A stretch of 64,000 nt of DNA from Bacillus sp. E(2018) (GCF_005503015.1 NZ_SCOL01000002.1:124001-188000), one strand, 5' to 3'; positions 1 through 8,876 are shown, numbered from the stretch's first letter. The notes: generated from the sequence alone by a model not told the origin. Numbers and translations are program-made.

Positions 1-31
1 TCATCCTTCCTGCTTCATTTTTCTGAAAAAC

Positions 32-85
32 AAAAAACCTAGAGTCATCAGTTAGACGTATTGAACTGACTGCATTCCTCTAGGC
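32..85 (-). terminator. Terminator of the sugar ABC operon
   Basis: On the minus strand a stem GCCTAGAG...CTCTAGGT, with a further inner pairing, is followed by a T-rich run. It lies just after the binding-protein stop codon and closes the four-gene operon. Confidence 0.75.
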
Positions 86-100
86 TTTTTGGTCATTCCA

Positions 101-1390
101 TTAACTTTCAGAGAGAATTCTCTCTACTTCCCCTTTGAATTGATCGAGGGTTGGTTCGATTTCTTCATCATCGTACATGATCGCTTCAATAGCTGAGAAG
201 AACTCATGCATCGTCTCTGGCCAAACCACACTCTTATTGTTGTCTACTGCATATTTCAGCTGATCATACGCTGTTTTCTTGTTCGGCTCTTTTGCCCACA
301 GATCTTGAATTTCTTTGGAATCTACCATCTTTTCTGTGAACGGAAGGTATCCTGTTTCAACGATAAACTGTTGTAACCCCTTCGGATCTTCCATCATGAA
401 ATCAATGAACTTCCAAGCCGCATCTTTGTTTTCAGATCCTGCAAGCATGGCAACGTTCCCGCCACCTGTTGGCGTAGCGTGGATTTTGTTCTTAGGTAGA
501 AAAGCCGTTACATACTCAAAGTCTGTATTCTGGTTGATGTCACCGATTACCCCTGTAGATTGGAACATAAGAGGTACTTTTCCAGCAGCGAACATTTGAT
601 TGACGATGTTTCCTGAATCCTGTGCTGGCGGGTAATAAAGAGCACCTGTTTTCTGCATATCTTTTAAGTATTGAAACACTTTAACGCCAACATCATTTTT
701 AGCAAATCCGATAGACGTTTTATCTTTGTTAAAATACATTCCTTTTGATTGAGAGATCATGGCGATCGGGTACCACGTATCGTAAGGCATCGTAAGACCA
801 TAACGTGTTACTTTGTCGCCTTCTTTAACAACAAGTGCATTTGCCACTTCATTTAATTCGTCCCACGTAGTAGGAACTTTTAAGCCTTTTTCATCTAAAA
901 TCGTTTTGTTCACATGAAGAATAGGTGTTGAGCGGTTTAATGGCAAGGATACTAGCTTATCATTGAATGTTGAATGACCCATTAGACCTTTTGTAAAATC
1001 ACCCTTCTTCAAACCGCTTTCTTTTAGATAAGGTGTCATGTCTTCAAGCACTTCAGACTCTGCAAACTGTTGGACATACGAACGTTCAAGCATGGTAACA
1101 TCAGGACCTGTATTAGCTGAAATCGATTGTTGAAGCTTAGTTGATGTTTCATCATAAGCTCCTTGGAAAGTACCGACTACCTTTACTTCATCCTGGCTAT
1201 CATTGAATCGTTGAATCAACTGATCCATGAACTCGCCGTTCTTACCGCCTAATGAATGCCAAAATTGAATCGTTGCCGTACCGCCTTCCTTCGACTTCGT
1301 GCCACTGGTTTTCTCAGTTTCCCCCTGGCAGCCCGCAAGCATCATAAACACCAATACAGCCATTGCACTTAATACGTACTTCAATTTCAT
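101..1390 (-). CDS. Sugar ABC transporter substrate-binding lipoprotein (UgpB-like)
   Basis: Extracellular, membrane-anchored solute receptor of a carbohydrate importer. I start it at 1390 because an ATG there is preceded by GGAGGG and gives a proper lipoprotein signal (MKLKYVLS... ending LAGC, Cys21); the frame stays open further upstream without a signal. The mature part has the extracellular family 1 fold pattern (IQFWHSLGG near the N-terminus, a LPLNRSTPIL strand, and GNVAMLAGS), typical of glycerol-3-phosphate and multi-sugar binding proteins. At about 429 residues the length is normal. It is the last gene of the importer operon. The substrate cannot be read from sequence; the neighbouring dehydrogenase and ribulokinase suggest a pentose, pentitol or related polyol (inference). 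Confidence 0.9.
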   Translation of the reverse strand: MKLKYVLSAMAVLVFMMLAGCQGETEKTSGTKSKEGGTATIQFWHSLGGKNGEFMDQLIQRFNDSQDEVKVVGTFQGAYDETSTKLQQSISANTGPDVTMLERSYVQQFAESEVLEDMTPYLKESGLKKGDFTKGLMGHSTFNDKLVSLPLNRSTPILHVNKTILDEKGLKVPTTWDELNEVANALVVKEGDKVTRYGLTMPYDTWYPIAMISQSKGMYFNKDKTSIGFAKNDVGVKVFQYLKDMQKTGALYYPPAQDSGNIVNQMFAAGKVPLMFQSTGVIGDINQNTDFEYVTAFLPKNKIHATPTGGGNVAMLAGSENKDAAWKFIDFMMEDPKGLQQFIVETGYLPFTEKMVDSKEIQDLWAKEPNKKTAYDQLKYAVDNNKSVVWPETMHEFFSAIEAIMYDDEEIEPTLDQFKGEVERILSES

Positions 1391-1419
1391 AACATAACCC
1401 TCCCCATCTTTTATGAAAC

Positions 1420-2244
1420 TTATTTGATACCTGAATACACAAAAGCTTTGACGATCTGTTTGGAACATAATAAGTAAACGATTAGAATCGGAATAACCAA
1501 TACCACGTTACCAGCCATAATAATGTGCCAGTTACTGATTCCTTCAGATTGCTTTAACATGGCAATACCAAGCGTTAACGGCCGAACTTCATTTGAATCT
1601 GTCATAACAAGCGGCCAGAAATAATCATTCCAGTGACTGACAAAACTAAAGAGTGCGATTGTAGCGAGTGCTGGTTTTGCCATCGGCGTCATGATTTTCC
1701 ACATGATCTTAAATTCACTCGCATTATCAAGCCTCGCTGCTTCAATAATCTCCTCAGGAATCTGCATGAAATATTGTCGGAGCAAGAAGATTCCAAACGC
1801 GTTAGACATAAAAGGCAGAATCTGTGGAATCAATGTTTTAATCAAACCCCAATCTGCCATCATTAAGTAGATCGGGATAAAAGTTACCTGCCCTGGCATC
1901 ATAAACGCGATTAACACGAGAGCAAAAAGCACGTTTTTTCCGAAAAACTCATATTTAGCGAACGCATAGGCCGCCGGAATCATCACAAGAAATTGAATGA
2001 CGATGATCGAAAACGTAATGATGATCGAGTTCTTCGCATAAGTCGCAAACGGACCGGACGTCATCGCCTCTACAAAGTTAATCCATTGCGGTGAAGACGG
2101 GATCAATGTAGGCGGAACGCTGAGTGTCTCTTGAAACGTCTGAAGCGAGGTCGAGATCATCCATAGGAACGGAAAAATAAAGGCGAATAAGATGGCTGCT
2201 TTTAGCAAGAAATCTACCGACAACCAAACGTTATGTTTTTTCAA
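1420..2244 (-). CDS. Carbohydrate ABC transporter permease, MalG/UgpE type
   Basis: Second inner-membrane permease of the importer, with about six hydrophobic segments over 274 residues, the normal length. The cytoplasmic coupling (EAA) loop is visible as EAARLDNASEF followed by KPALATI in the C-terminal half, where it would contact the ATPase. The predicted start is TTG, encoding MKKHNVWL, with a GGGGG ribosome binding site about 10 bases upstream. It sits between the first permease and the binding protein with gaps of only 30-40 bases, so it is cotranscribed with them. Confidence 0.93.
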   Translation of the reverse strand: MKKHNVWLSVDFLLKAAILFAFIFPFLWMISTSLQTFQETLSVPPTLIPSSPQWINFVEAMTSGPFATYAKNSIIITFSIIVIQFLVMIPAAYAFAKYEFFGKNVLFALVLIAFMMPGQVTFIPIYLMMADWGLIKTLIPQILPFMSNAFGIFLLRQYFMQIPEEIIEAARLDNASEFKIMWKIMTPMAKPALATIALFSFVSHWNDYFWPLVMTDSNEVRPLTLGIAMLKQSEGISNWHIIMAGNVVLVIPILIVYLLCSKQIVKAFVYSGIK

Positions 2245-2282
2245 AACCTATGATCCCCCTTTCTATCTAGCTTTCTATGAAC

Positions 2283-3161
2283 TTATTGATAATGAACTTT
2301 CTTCGACATCAAACGGAAGTAGATAAACGTTAGTATTCCGATAATGACCATCAACACGACACCAGTAGCCGCCGCATAACCAATGTTTGTCGTTCTGAAT
2401 CCATAAATATAGTAGACGAGCGTATTCGTTGCATTGTTCGGTCCACCACCTGTCATGATTCGAACCGTATCAAAGACTTTGAACGAGCCGATCGTCATGA
2501 TGATCAAGATAAAGAACATTTGTGGTGAGATGAGAGGCAGAGTAATTCTGCGGAACACTCTGAATCTACTCGTGTTATCGAGTTCCGCCGCCTCATATAT
2601 AATTGGCGATATGCCTTGCAACGCTGCGACCAAAATAAGAACGTAATACCCAATGCCGTGCCAAACCGATACGATAATAATAGAAAAAAGTGCTGTTTTC
2701 GAGCTTTGCAGCCATTGTGATGTTGGAAGACCTAATTTTTCTAGAGCAAAATTCAGAAACCCTAGATTCGGTTCCATCAGCCATAGCCATACGAGTGAAA
2801 CGGAAACGATTGAAATGATATGTGGGGTGAAGATTCCCGCTTGGATAATGTAATTCAAGCGTGTTTGTTTTTTGAGCCATACCGCAAAAAACAAGGAGAT
2901 GAGCATCGTTAGAACAACAACGCCACCCGTGTAGATCACGGTGTTCGTAAGTGACTTATAAAAATCAGGTCTGTTGAAAATTTGAATATAGTTATCAAAA
3001 CCAACATACCGACTCATCGCACTGTTCAATAAATTGTATTTGAAGAAGCTAAGGTAGACTAAATAGAGCATCGGATAGATCACAAACAAAAAGATACCAA
3101 TCATGGCCGGGCCGATCATGACATAGGGTCTACAGGTTTCCCAGAACGTCTTTTTCTTCAT
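2283..3161 (-). CDS. Carbohydrate ABC transporter permease, MalF/UgpA type
   Basis: First inner-membrane permease of the importer, 292 residues with six predicted transmembrane segments, the first at about residues 12-35. The EAA loop reads YEAAELDNTSRF followed by PLISPQ in the C-terminal half. Its ribosome binding site lies inside the end of the ATPase gene and its ATG starts one base past that stop codon, so translation is probably coupled. Sugar families UgpA, MsmF and AraP look alike at this level, so no symbol is given. Confidence 0.93.
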   Translation of the reverse strand: MKKKTFWETCRPYVMIGPAMIGIFLFVIYPMLYLVYLSFFKYNLLNSAMSRYVGFDNYIQIFNRPDFYKSLTNTVIYTGGVVVLTMLISLFFAVWLKKQTRLNYIIQAGIFTPHIISIVSVSLVWLWLMEPNLGFLNFALEKLGLPTSQWLQSSKTALFSIIIVSVWHGIGYYVLILVAALQGISPIIYEAAELDNTSRFRVFRRITLPLISPQMFFILIIMTIGSFKVFDTVRIMTGGGPNNATNTLVYYIYGFRTTNIGYAAATGVVLMVIIGILTFIYFRLMSKKVHYQ

Positions 3162-3162
3162 A

Positions 3163-4206
3163 TCAATAACCTCTTAAAGCTTCAAGATACGAGGAATAAC
3201 GTTCATGGTCTTTTCTGATTCGTGTCCCTTCTGAATCGAATAGATAGAGCTTATCTTCAGGGACCCCTATGTGTATCTTTTGGTTTACTTTGTAGAAGGC
3301 ATAATTGCTTTTCAGCATGAACGCGCTATCCTTGTACTTCATTTGGTAAAGCGTTTCTGAGCCAAGCATCTCACGCGTGGCGATCTCGCCTTCCATACTC
3401 AAATATTCATCGACCGGCGTGTCTGACGTTTGCGCGCTTTCTGGACGGAATCCAAACTTAACGCCATCCACACCGAGTTCACCGATATTCATCGGTGGCG
3501 TTCCGATAAACTGTGCCACGAAGAGGTTGTTCGGTTCATGATAGATCTCTTCAGGTGCTGCCTCTTGCTGAATCAACCCGTTATTCATCAGCACGATCGT
3601 ATCTGCCATCGACATGGCTTCCACCTGATCATGTGTTACATAAACAAAGGTAGTGCCTAACTTTTTATGAAGCTCGATCAGATCAAGACGCATCTGCGCT
3701 CGTAGTTTGGCATCCAAGTTAGACAGTGGTTCATCCATCAGAAACACGGAAGGCTGCTTAACCATCGCACGAGCCAACGCCACACGCTGACGCTGTCCGC
3801 CAGAAAGGGTGGAAGGCTTTCGTTCTAGATATTCCGTTAGACCAACAGCAGCACTAATGCTTTCTACCAACTTTGTTCGTTCTTCTTTTTTTACTTTGTT
3901 ATTCTTAAGTCCAAATTCGATATTCTCTCTAACAGACATCGTCGGATAGATCGCATAGTTTTGAAAAACCATGGCCACTCCTCGTTTTCCAGGTGCTACC
4001 GCTGTAACATCATCTCCATTGATCAAGACAGCTCCTGAGCTCTGCGGCCCTATTCCAGCAATCATCCTCAACAATGTCGTCTTCCCGCATCCTGATGGAC
4101 CTACCAAAACGGTAAAAGTACCATCTTTGATTGTGAGGTTAAGATCTTTAATAATATCTTTTTTCTCGAACTCTTTCGTCACATTCACAAACTCAATAGA
4201 TGCCAT
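3163..4206 (-). CDS. Sugar ABC transporter ATP-binding protein (MsmX/UgpC type)
   Basis: Energises the importer. The start is the ATG at 4206, encoding MASIEFVNVT, behind a GGGGGAG site; an upstream in-frame start would add 14 residues unlike the family. Walker A is GPSGCGKTT, the signature is LSGGQRQR, Walker B is FLMDEPLSNLD and the switch histidine is in YVTHDQ. A C-terminal TOBE-like domain follows (FGFRPE), giving 347 residues, slightly shorter than typical MsmX or UgpC. Having its own ATPase is notable because many Bacillus sugar importers share one MsmX. It is the first gene of the operon, behind a promoter, a cre-like site and DeoR-type operator repeats. Confidence 0.94.
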   Translation of the reverse strand: MASIEFVNVTKEFEKKDIIKDLNLTIKDGTFTVLVGPSGCGKTTLLRMIAGIGPQSSGAVLINGDDVTAVAPGKRGVAMVFQNYAIYPTMSVRENIEFGLKNNKVKKEERTKLVESISAAVGLTEYLERKPSTLSGGQRQRVALARAMVKQPSVFLMDEPLSNLDAKLRAQMRLDLIELHKKLGTTFVYVTHDQVEAMSMADTIVLMNNGLIQQEAAPEEIYHEPNNLFVAQFIGTPPMNIGELGVDGVKFGFRPESAQTSDTPVDEYLSMEGEIATREMLGSETLYQMKYKDSAFMLKSNYAFYKVNQKIHIGVPEDKLYLFDSEGTRIRKDHERYSSYLEALRGY

Positions 4207-4261
4207 TGACGCTCCCCCTTTTGCAAACAACTTTCTCTGCTTAAACATTTACAAAATCTTA

Positions 4262-4275
4262 ATAAAGCGCTTACA
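4262..4275 (-). promoter_or_regulatory. Candidate cre (CcpA) site of the ABC operon
   Basis: ATAAAGCGCTTACA matches the Bacillus cre consensus TGNAANCGNWNNCW at all fixed positions except the first two. It lies between the predicted promoter and the ATPase start codon, a position typical of roadblock repression by CcpA. Confidence 0.5.
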
Positions 4276-4331
4276 AATATAAAAAGTATTTACATATGCG
4301 TTATAATGATTGTTTTTGTTGATTTATATTA

Positions 4332-4360
4332 AATTTAAAGAATATCTCCAAAAATGTCAA
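4332..4360 (-). promoter_or_regulatory. SigA-type promoter of the ABC operon
   Basis: A perfect -35 TTGACA (4355-4360), a 17-base spacer and a weak -10 TAAATT (4332-4337) point toward the ATPase gene. The operator repeats at 4401-4440 lie directly upstream. Confidence 0.5.
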
Positions 4361-4400
4361 TCACTTTTCGCTTGAAAATGTTTGTTTTTACATAAAGTTT

Positions 4401-4440
4401 ACATTTAAGTGCTCATTAATGTTCATTTATTTACATTTAA
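4401..4440. promoter_or_regulatory. DeoR-type operator, four 10-bp-phased repeats
   Basis: Consecutive decamers read, on the plus strand, ACATTTAAGT, GCTCATTAAT, GTTCATTTAT and TTACATTTAA. Related repeats occur upstream of the dehydrogenase (6465-6515) and ribulokinase (20543-20593). Helically phased direct repeats of this kind, resembling the GlpR element, are typical targets of DeoR-family repressors. The block overlaps the stop codon of the regulator gene. Confidence 0.6.
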
Positions 4441-5198
4441 GAAATGATGATTTCTACTCCGCTTTCTTTGAACTGTTGAATCTGCGTATCTGAAGCTTCC
4501 TCACCTGTAATGAGTTTATCTACCTTATTGATTGGTGAAACCATGTGAAGAGAAACACCGCCTAGTTTCGTGTGATCGGTAACAACGATTACTTCACTTG
4601 CAGCATTAATCATCTCCATCTTAGCTGGTACAAAAAGCTCTTCAAAATGAGTCAGTCCTTTTTTAGGATGAATTGCAGGCGTACCAATGAATGCTTTATG
4701 AACATGTAATTTCTTTAGTACATCGTTTGTAAACATACCGTTCAGCATAAAGCTCTCTGGATAAAGCACACCACCAGTTACGATGACCTTGATTCCTTTT
4801 GAATCACGAAGCTCTGCGGCAATGTTAATGTCATTTGTAACAACGGTAATATTTGTTTTGTTCGCGATATGCTTTGCAATCTGAAACGTTGTCGTCCCAG
4901 AATCCAGGATAATGCTATCACCTTCTTGAATCATTTCCGCTGCTTTTTCTCCAATGCGCTGTTTTTCCTCAACACGCTCGGTTGCTCGTACTGTGAATGA
5001 AGGCTCTGAGTGAATGCCTTCTCCTAATATGACGCCGCCATGCGTTCTTCGTAGATGACCTTCTCTCTCAATTTCCGAAAGATCTCTTCTGATCGTTGCT
5101 TCATGCACATTAAACTCCTCAGAAAGTTGTGTGACTGTTGCAATGTTTGTCCTTTTTACAAATTCAATAATTTTTGCTTTTCGTTCTGCTGCTAACAT
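4437..5198 (-). CDS. DeoR/GlpR-family transcriptional repressor
   Basis: A 253-residue regulator of normal length. Residues 1-57 form a winged helix-turn-helix (AERKAKIIEFV, then VTQLSEEFNVHEATIRRDL), and the rest is the DeoR sensor domain that binds a phosphorylated sugar, with the hallmark DSGTTTFQIA. The ATG follows GGGGAGAACGTT. It lies between the importer operon and the dehydrogenase, and decamer repeats flank both. From this I infer that it represses the importer, the dehydrogenase and the distant ribulokinase, released by a sugar phosphate made in the pathway. The effector itself is unknown. Confidence 0.93.
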   Translation of the reverse strand: MLAAERKAKIIEFVKRTNIATVTQLSEEFNVHEATIRRDLSEIEREGHLRRTHGGVILGEGIHSEPSFTVRATERVEEKQRIGEKAAEMIQEGDSIILDSGTTTFQIAKHIANKTNITVVTNDINIAAELRDSKGIKVIVTGGVLYPESFMLNGMFTNDVLKKLHVHKAFIGTPAIHPKKGLTHFEELFVPAKMEMINAASEVIVVTDHTKLGGVSLHMVSPINKVDKLITGEEASDTQIQQFKESGVEIIIS

Positions 5199-5275
5199 AA
5201 CGTTCTCCCCTTACATATAACCATTGTTTGTTTCTGTTAGTTTACATGAAATTTGTGTTTTTTTGTGTTTATTTA

Positions 5276-5307
5276 ATAAAAAAGCTTTCCTTCGACTGAA
5301 GAAAAGC
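5276..5307 (-). terminator. Terminator after the TarJ-like dehydrogenase gene
   Basis: On the minus strand GCTTTTCTTC pairs with GAAGGAAAGC across a four-base loop and is followed by six T. It lies 12 bases past the dehydrogenase stop. Confidence 0.85.
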
Positions 5308-5318
5308 ACGAATTGTAT

Positions 5319-6422
5319 TTAGGAAGCTGACCAATCAAAATCTAAAATAATTTTTTCCCAATGTCTATGTTCGGAAGCTGATTTCATAGCCGTTTGAAAA
5401 TCAGATAGGTTGTGGATCGGTGTATTCCTTTTCGGTAGGATCGCTCTAAGTGTCTTTTGGTATTCTATATTCTCCATCGCTTTCATCACTGCATGATAAT
5501 CTGCACTCGAACTGCGGCTGCTGCCATATAGCGATAGCCCTTTTTCAAGAACATCTCTTGTATTAATTGGAACTCGATCCTCTGAAACGCCCATCAAGAT
5601 GATTGTTCCACCGCGTGCGGCAAGATCAATTCCTTGGTTGATCGCATGCTCACTAAAAGCTCCACCCGTGCATTCTACAATAATATCTACCTTTTTAGAA
5701 GATCTAAAATCATAGTTCTGGACTAGTTTTCTTGAAGCAAACGTGAACTGTTTTAGCTTCTCATCGATTGCACCAAACACCGTCAATCGCTCAGGGCCAA
5801 GATTATACACATGATGAATCATAGCGGCCGTCAAGTATCCGACTGGACCATCTCCAAAAACCGCTACCGTCGTGTTCTGAGAGGATTCTAACTTCTGCTT
5901 AACGCGACTGAGCGCATGATAGGACACGGTACAAAGCTCTGACAGAACGGCAATTTCATTAGGAAGTGAGTTTGGGATAGGAATGGCGCATTCAGCTGGT
6001 AGAACCAACCGATTTTGAGCAATTCCATCATAGCCGCTTCCTAAAAACACGTTCTTCTCTCCATAATTGGCGACGAAATCTTGTTGCGAGTACGAACTAC
6101 ACTCTTCAGGATCTCCTTTTTTAAGAAGATGCCCCGGAATATTAGGAACAATCACAACACGATCTCCAACGCTTACTGAGCTACTCTTACTTTCAACTAC
6201 TCTTCCGATTCCCTCATGCAATAGGGCCATAGGAAGTTTTTTAGTAAGCACTTCAGGCTTTCGCTGCCCCATAAAATAACGTAAGTCTGCATGACAGATG
6301 CTTGCAATCAGCGGTTCAACGACCACTTCACCTTCATTAATCGTTCGATTAACGGTAACCTCTTCCATCTGATAAGGACCTAATAAACGATACGTCCTTG
6401 AATGGATTGACTGTTCCTGCAC
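5319..6422 (-). CDS. Zinc-dependent alcohol dehydrogenase, TarJ (ribitol-5-phosphate dehydrogenase)-like
   Basis: Medium-chain dehydrogenase of 367 residues. Near the N-terminus SICHADLRYFMG and LLHEGIG supply zinc ligands (Cys43, His69, Glu70). A Rossmann motif GDGPVG lies at about 190-195, and YGSSRSSSADYHAV near the C-terminus matches what I recall of TarJ. TarJ makes CDP-ribitol precursors for teichoic acid, reducing ribulose 5-phosphate to ribitol 5-phosphate. Here the context is catabolic (importer, DeoR, ribulokinase) and no tarI homologue is present, so oxidation of ribitol or a ribitol phosphate to the ketose form is more likely (inference). It starts at a GTG behind AGGGGGA. Four operator decamers lie upstream. 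Confidence 0.82.
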   Translation of the reverse strand: MQEQSIHSRTYRLLGPYQMEEVTVNRTINEGEVVVEPLIASICHADLRYFMGQRKPEVLTKKLPMALLHEGIGRVVESKSSSVSVGDRVVIVPNIPGHLLKKGDPEECSSYSQQDFVANYGEKNVFLGSGYDGIAQNRLVLPAECAIPIPNSLPNEIAVLSELCTVSYHALSRVKQKLESSQNTTVAVFGDGPVGYLTAAMIHHVYNLGPERLTVFGAIDEKLKQFTFASRKLVQNYDFRSSKKVDIIVECTGGAFSEHAINQGIDLAARGGTIILMGVSEDRVPINTRDVLEKGLSLYGSSRSSSADYHAVMKAMENIEYQKTLRAILPKRNTPIHNLSDFQTAMKSASEHRHWEKIILDFDWSAS

Positions 6423-6464
6423 AAATCATTCCCCCTTGTATGAAGACCATGTAGGTATTAACTT

Positions 6465-6515
6465 GTTCGTTTTCGCTCATTTAAAGTTCATTTATGCTCG
6501 TTAATGTAAATAATA
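6465..6515. promoter_or_regulatory. DeoR-type operator upstream of the TarJ-like gene
   Basis: Tandem units GTTCGTTTTC, GCTCATTTAAA, GTTCATTTAT and GCTCGTTAAT follow each other with 10-11 bp phase, then GTAAATAATA. The same GYTCRTTWAT unit is found upstream of the ABC operon and the ribulokinase. Confidence 0.6.
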
Positions 6516-6571
6516 GTCATATGGTGTGGGTCTGTCAAGAATTATTAAGCAGGACTGAGCAAAAGAGAGAC

Positions 6572-6605
6572 AAAAAAACCTTGAAAGTTATTTCGCTTTT
6601 CAAGG
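6572..6605 (-). terminator. Terminator after the DUF4274 gene
   Basis: On the minus strand CCTTGAAA and TTTCAAGG form a stem followed by seven T. It marks the left end of the immunity island. Confidence 0.85.
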
Positions 6606-6623
6606 GTTTAAATGGATGAGTTA

Positions 6624-7079
6624 TTATATTTTAGGAACCTCTACCAGATTTCCTGGTGATATATTGATGAAGATATCAGGCATGTTTGGATTGTTCTTCT
6701 TTAGTTTGAACTTTTGAATTTGTGTTAATTCTGGGTCAAAAGAAATACTCTGAGATTCAAAATCTAAGGCTAATAATTTCATATAACACTTACTCAAAAA
6801 ATCTTTCCAATCTTTTAATGAAGAATTGGATACCTGATCTGGATTTTCCAGCATACGATACCCATCTGCTAAATGAAACATTAATAATGCTGTACCAAAA
6901 TCACAAGCTGGATTCTCTAGAATCATTGTTGGCGCTTCAAATCCATCATTCCAATTATAATTTGAAGCATACCAATGAAGGAATATAGAATCCTTTGTAT
7001 TCTCCAACTGAATCTTTATATATTGTTTGTCTGAATGATAGAGTAATTCTTCGAGTGATTTAATATCCTTTGTATTCAT
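6624..7079 (-). CDS. DUF4274 domain protein, immunity-associated
   Basis: A 151-residue cytoplasmic protein. The segment HWYASNYNWNDGF followed by NPACDFGTALLMFHLADG is the hallmark I know for DUF4274, a domain frequently found in immunity clusters of polymorphic toxins; its biochemical role is unknown. I prefer the ATG at 7079 behind AGGGGTGA over an upstream GTG that overlaps the ribosome binding site. No partner toxin is present next to it, so it is probably an orphan antidote. Confidence 0.75.
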   Translation of the reverse strand: MNTKDIKSLEELLYHSDKQYIKIQLENTKDSIFLHWYASNYNWNDGFEAPTMILENPACDFGTALLMFHLADGYRMLENPDQVSNSSLKDWKDFLSKCYMKLLALDFESQSISFDPELTQIQKFKLKKNNPNMPDIFINISPGNLVEVPKI

Positions 7080-7156
7080 ACAGCTTATCACCCCTACCTG
7101 AATGAAAATATTCCTTTAGCCTTCAATTTGTAGTTCAATATAAATTAAAGTAAATA

Positions 7157-7534
7157 CTACTTAAGATAACTAGTAGAAATAATATATTGAAATTGTCCTG
7201 ATTTTCCAACGTAGTTTTCGTACTCGAAATTATAAATTAAAATAATTGCGTTATAGGCTTTAGTTAGATTAATAGACTTATTCATATTATGTAATATAGC
7301 TTCTATATAAGAACAACCCTCTAATAATTCAGAAATTTTATCGCTCTTTTTTTTTAATACCCCTTTTTCAATAAAATCCTCATCCGTTTCATCCATATCT
7401 ATATTAAAATCCTCAAAAAATCTAGAAGGTACAGACTCCCCCTTCTCATCATATGTATACTTAATGTATTCTTCTAACTGATCCAGTGAGTTAACATTCC
7501 CTAACCATATTGAGACCATCCCTTGCTTTTCCAT
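7157..7534 (-). CDS. Imm22 family immunity protein
   Basis: A 125-residue protein starting EKQGMVSIWLGN after the Met, followed by an acidic segment (DFNIDMDETDEDFIE) and a C-terminal sheet (NAIILIYNFEYEN), the pattern of the Imm22 family that neutralises polymorphic toxins. The ATG at 7534 has a GGGGGAG site; the frame is open further upstream without one. Close relatives occur at 11828-12034 (truncated) and 16419-16808 (intact, paired with a toxin). No toxin is encoded beside this copy. Confidence 0.82.
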   Translation of the reverse strand: MEKQGMVSIWLGNVNSLDQLEEYIKYTYDEKGESVPSRFFEDFNIDMDETDEDFIEKGVLKKKSDKISELLEGCSYIEAILHNMNKSINLTKAYNAIILIYNFEYENYVGKSGQFQYIISTSYLK

Positions 7535-7597
7535 ATATGACTCCCCCAGGTTACATATAAAATTTATTCCGATCTTTTTACGCATTTCGCTCTTTAA

Positions 7598-8032
7598 TCA
7601 GCAAGTAACTCTGTAGTATTTATCATCTTCTTCTATCTTTTTTATAAATTCTACAAGAGAAGTAGCAATTTGAATATCATAATAGTAAACCGCACTTCTA
7701 TAATTCTCATTCAACTCAATTGATATTAATGCAGATTCACTACCTTCAAAAAATATTAGTTTGTTATTTTCAAATTCATTATATATTTCTATGTCAGGAT
7801 AAAACTCGAAATCATTAACTCTTAACCGAAAATCTCTTACGGAATATGGGTCCATAATACGATTAATATTAATCTCTGAACCTTTAATAAACCCATAGCC
7901 AACCTCTAAATAAAAATCAACTAACTCCTTAGGGAATTTTAGATTGAGTTCCTTCTCAGCCTCTTTTATTTCATTTTCAGTCACTGAATAAAAACTGTTT
8001 TCTTCGTTGGCCTTAATATGTTCATAGCCCAT
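7598..8032 (-). CDS. SMI1/KNR4 (SUKH) family immunity protein
   Basis: A 144-residue acidic protein with the SUKH start pattern: VTENEIKEAEKELNLKFP, then a conserved Y/F-G turn (EVGYGFIKGSE). SUKH proteins bind and neutralise diverse nuclease or deaminase toxins. An AAGGTGG site precedes the ATG. It lies 63 bases upstream of the Imm22 gene, so the two are probably cotranscribed. It is very AT-rich, as are its neighbours. Confidence 0.82.
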   Translation of the reverse strand: MGYEHIKANEENSFYSVTENEIKEAEKELNLKFPKELVDFYLEVGYGFIKGSEININRIMDPYSVRDFRLRVNDFEFYPDIEIYNEFENNKLIFFEGSESALISIELNENYRSAVYYYDIQIATSLVEFIKKIEEDDKYYRVTC

Positions 8033-8254
8033 TATTTTTTTCCACCTTTAAGCAGTCTATTTGCTGGTAATTAATCCTTTTTATCAAGCATTGCAGAATG
8101 CATTTTCCACCACCATATCAGGATTTTCTTGAAAAACTAAAAATAAAAACACCTGTTTCTAAAATTCAATCAGGGGGCCCCTTCCATTCTGCTAAATTTA
8201 TTAATTTTGCTGCATATTTAATTCATTTATTTTAAAACAATACTCTTTGTTCTA

Positions 8255-8722
8255 TTAAATCATCTTTAACAATTCAGCAACATTATCTGCCACATTATAT
8301 GTAATAGGCTCAAACTCACTGGATTCTTCATGAGACCACAGACAAACAGATGGATTATTTTTATCTTTTCTAAAATCTAAGCATATATAGTCTCCCGCAA
8401 ATACACTAGCTATCGGCAATACCTCTGCCCCTAATAAGTCCTCATTATCAGTTAACCTTTCACCTATTTTTGAATATACAACATCTATGTCATAAATTCC
8501 TTTTGGGTGATTCTCAATATCGTCTAATACACACAAAAACCTTTCTATTGCATAATCACGGTTGTTACACTTAATTGTTGCTTCCTCAACCTCTACACCA
8601 TTGTTTTCTTTTATAAATTCTAAGAAAGACACAGGTAACGAAATTCTCCAAAACTTTTCGTGATTTTTTATCATTTCCTCTGAAGGCAATGGCCTTACTA
8701 TAGTGTCCTGTTTTATTTTCAT
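8255..8722 (-). CDS. SMI1/KNR4 (SUKH) family immunity protein
   Basis: 155 residues. The N-terminal RPLPSEEMIKNHE...FWRISLPVSFLEFIKENNG and later FAGDYICLDFRK plus CLWSHEESSE are SUKH features. It is closely related to 12305-12778, with the same order of motifs (LLPVAALYAGDFVCLDYR, VWNHEESSE there). A leftover toxin C-terminus lies directly upstream at 8747-8863, the expected toxin-then-antidote order. Confidence 0.85.
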   Translation of the reverse strand: MKIKQDTIVRPLPSEEMIKNHEKFWRISLPVSFLEFIKENNGVEVEEATIKCNNRDYAIERFLCVLDDIENHPKGIYDIDVVYSKIGERLTDNEDLLGAEVLPIASVFAGDYICLDFRKDKNNPSVCLWSHEESSEFEPITYNVADNVAELLKMI

Positions 8723-8746
8723 ATTTTCTTCTCCTTTCTATATAAG

Positions 8747-8863
8747 CTATCTTGGAGCATCTTCCCACATTCCAGTAGATCTGCCACTTTGTTTAACAGC
8801 TACCCTTACACTCCGTATTTTAACCACAGCGTTGTACTGTACTAAAATTCGAATTAAGAAAAA
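8747..8863 (-). pseudogene. Leftover toxin C-terminus (ends MWEDAPR)
   Basis: On the minus strand an open frame of about 38 codons without a start ends in KQSGRSTGMWEDAPR and a TAG, 24 bases before the SUKH start codon. The same ending (GRSKDMWADAPR) recurs at 12800-12859 and, altered, at 11027-11116. I read it as the surviving tip of a displaced polymorphic toxin. The upstream break falls near a terminator hairpin. Confidence 0.6.
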
Positions 8864-8876
8864 CTATTACAACTTT

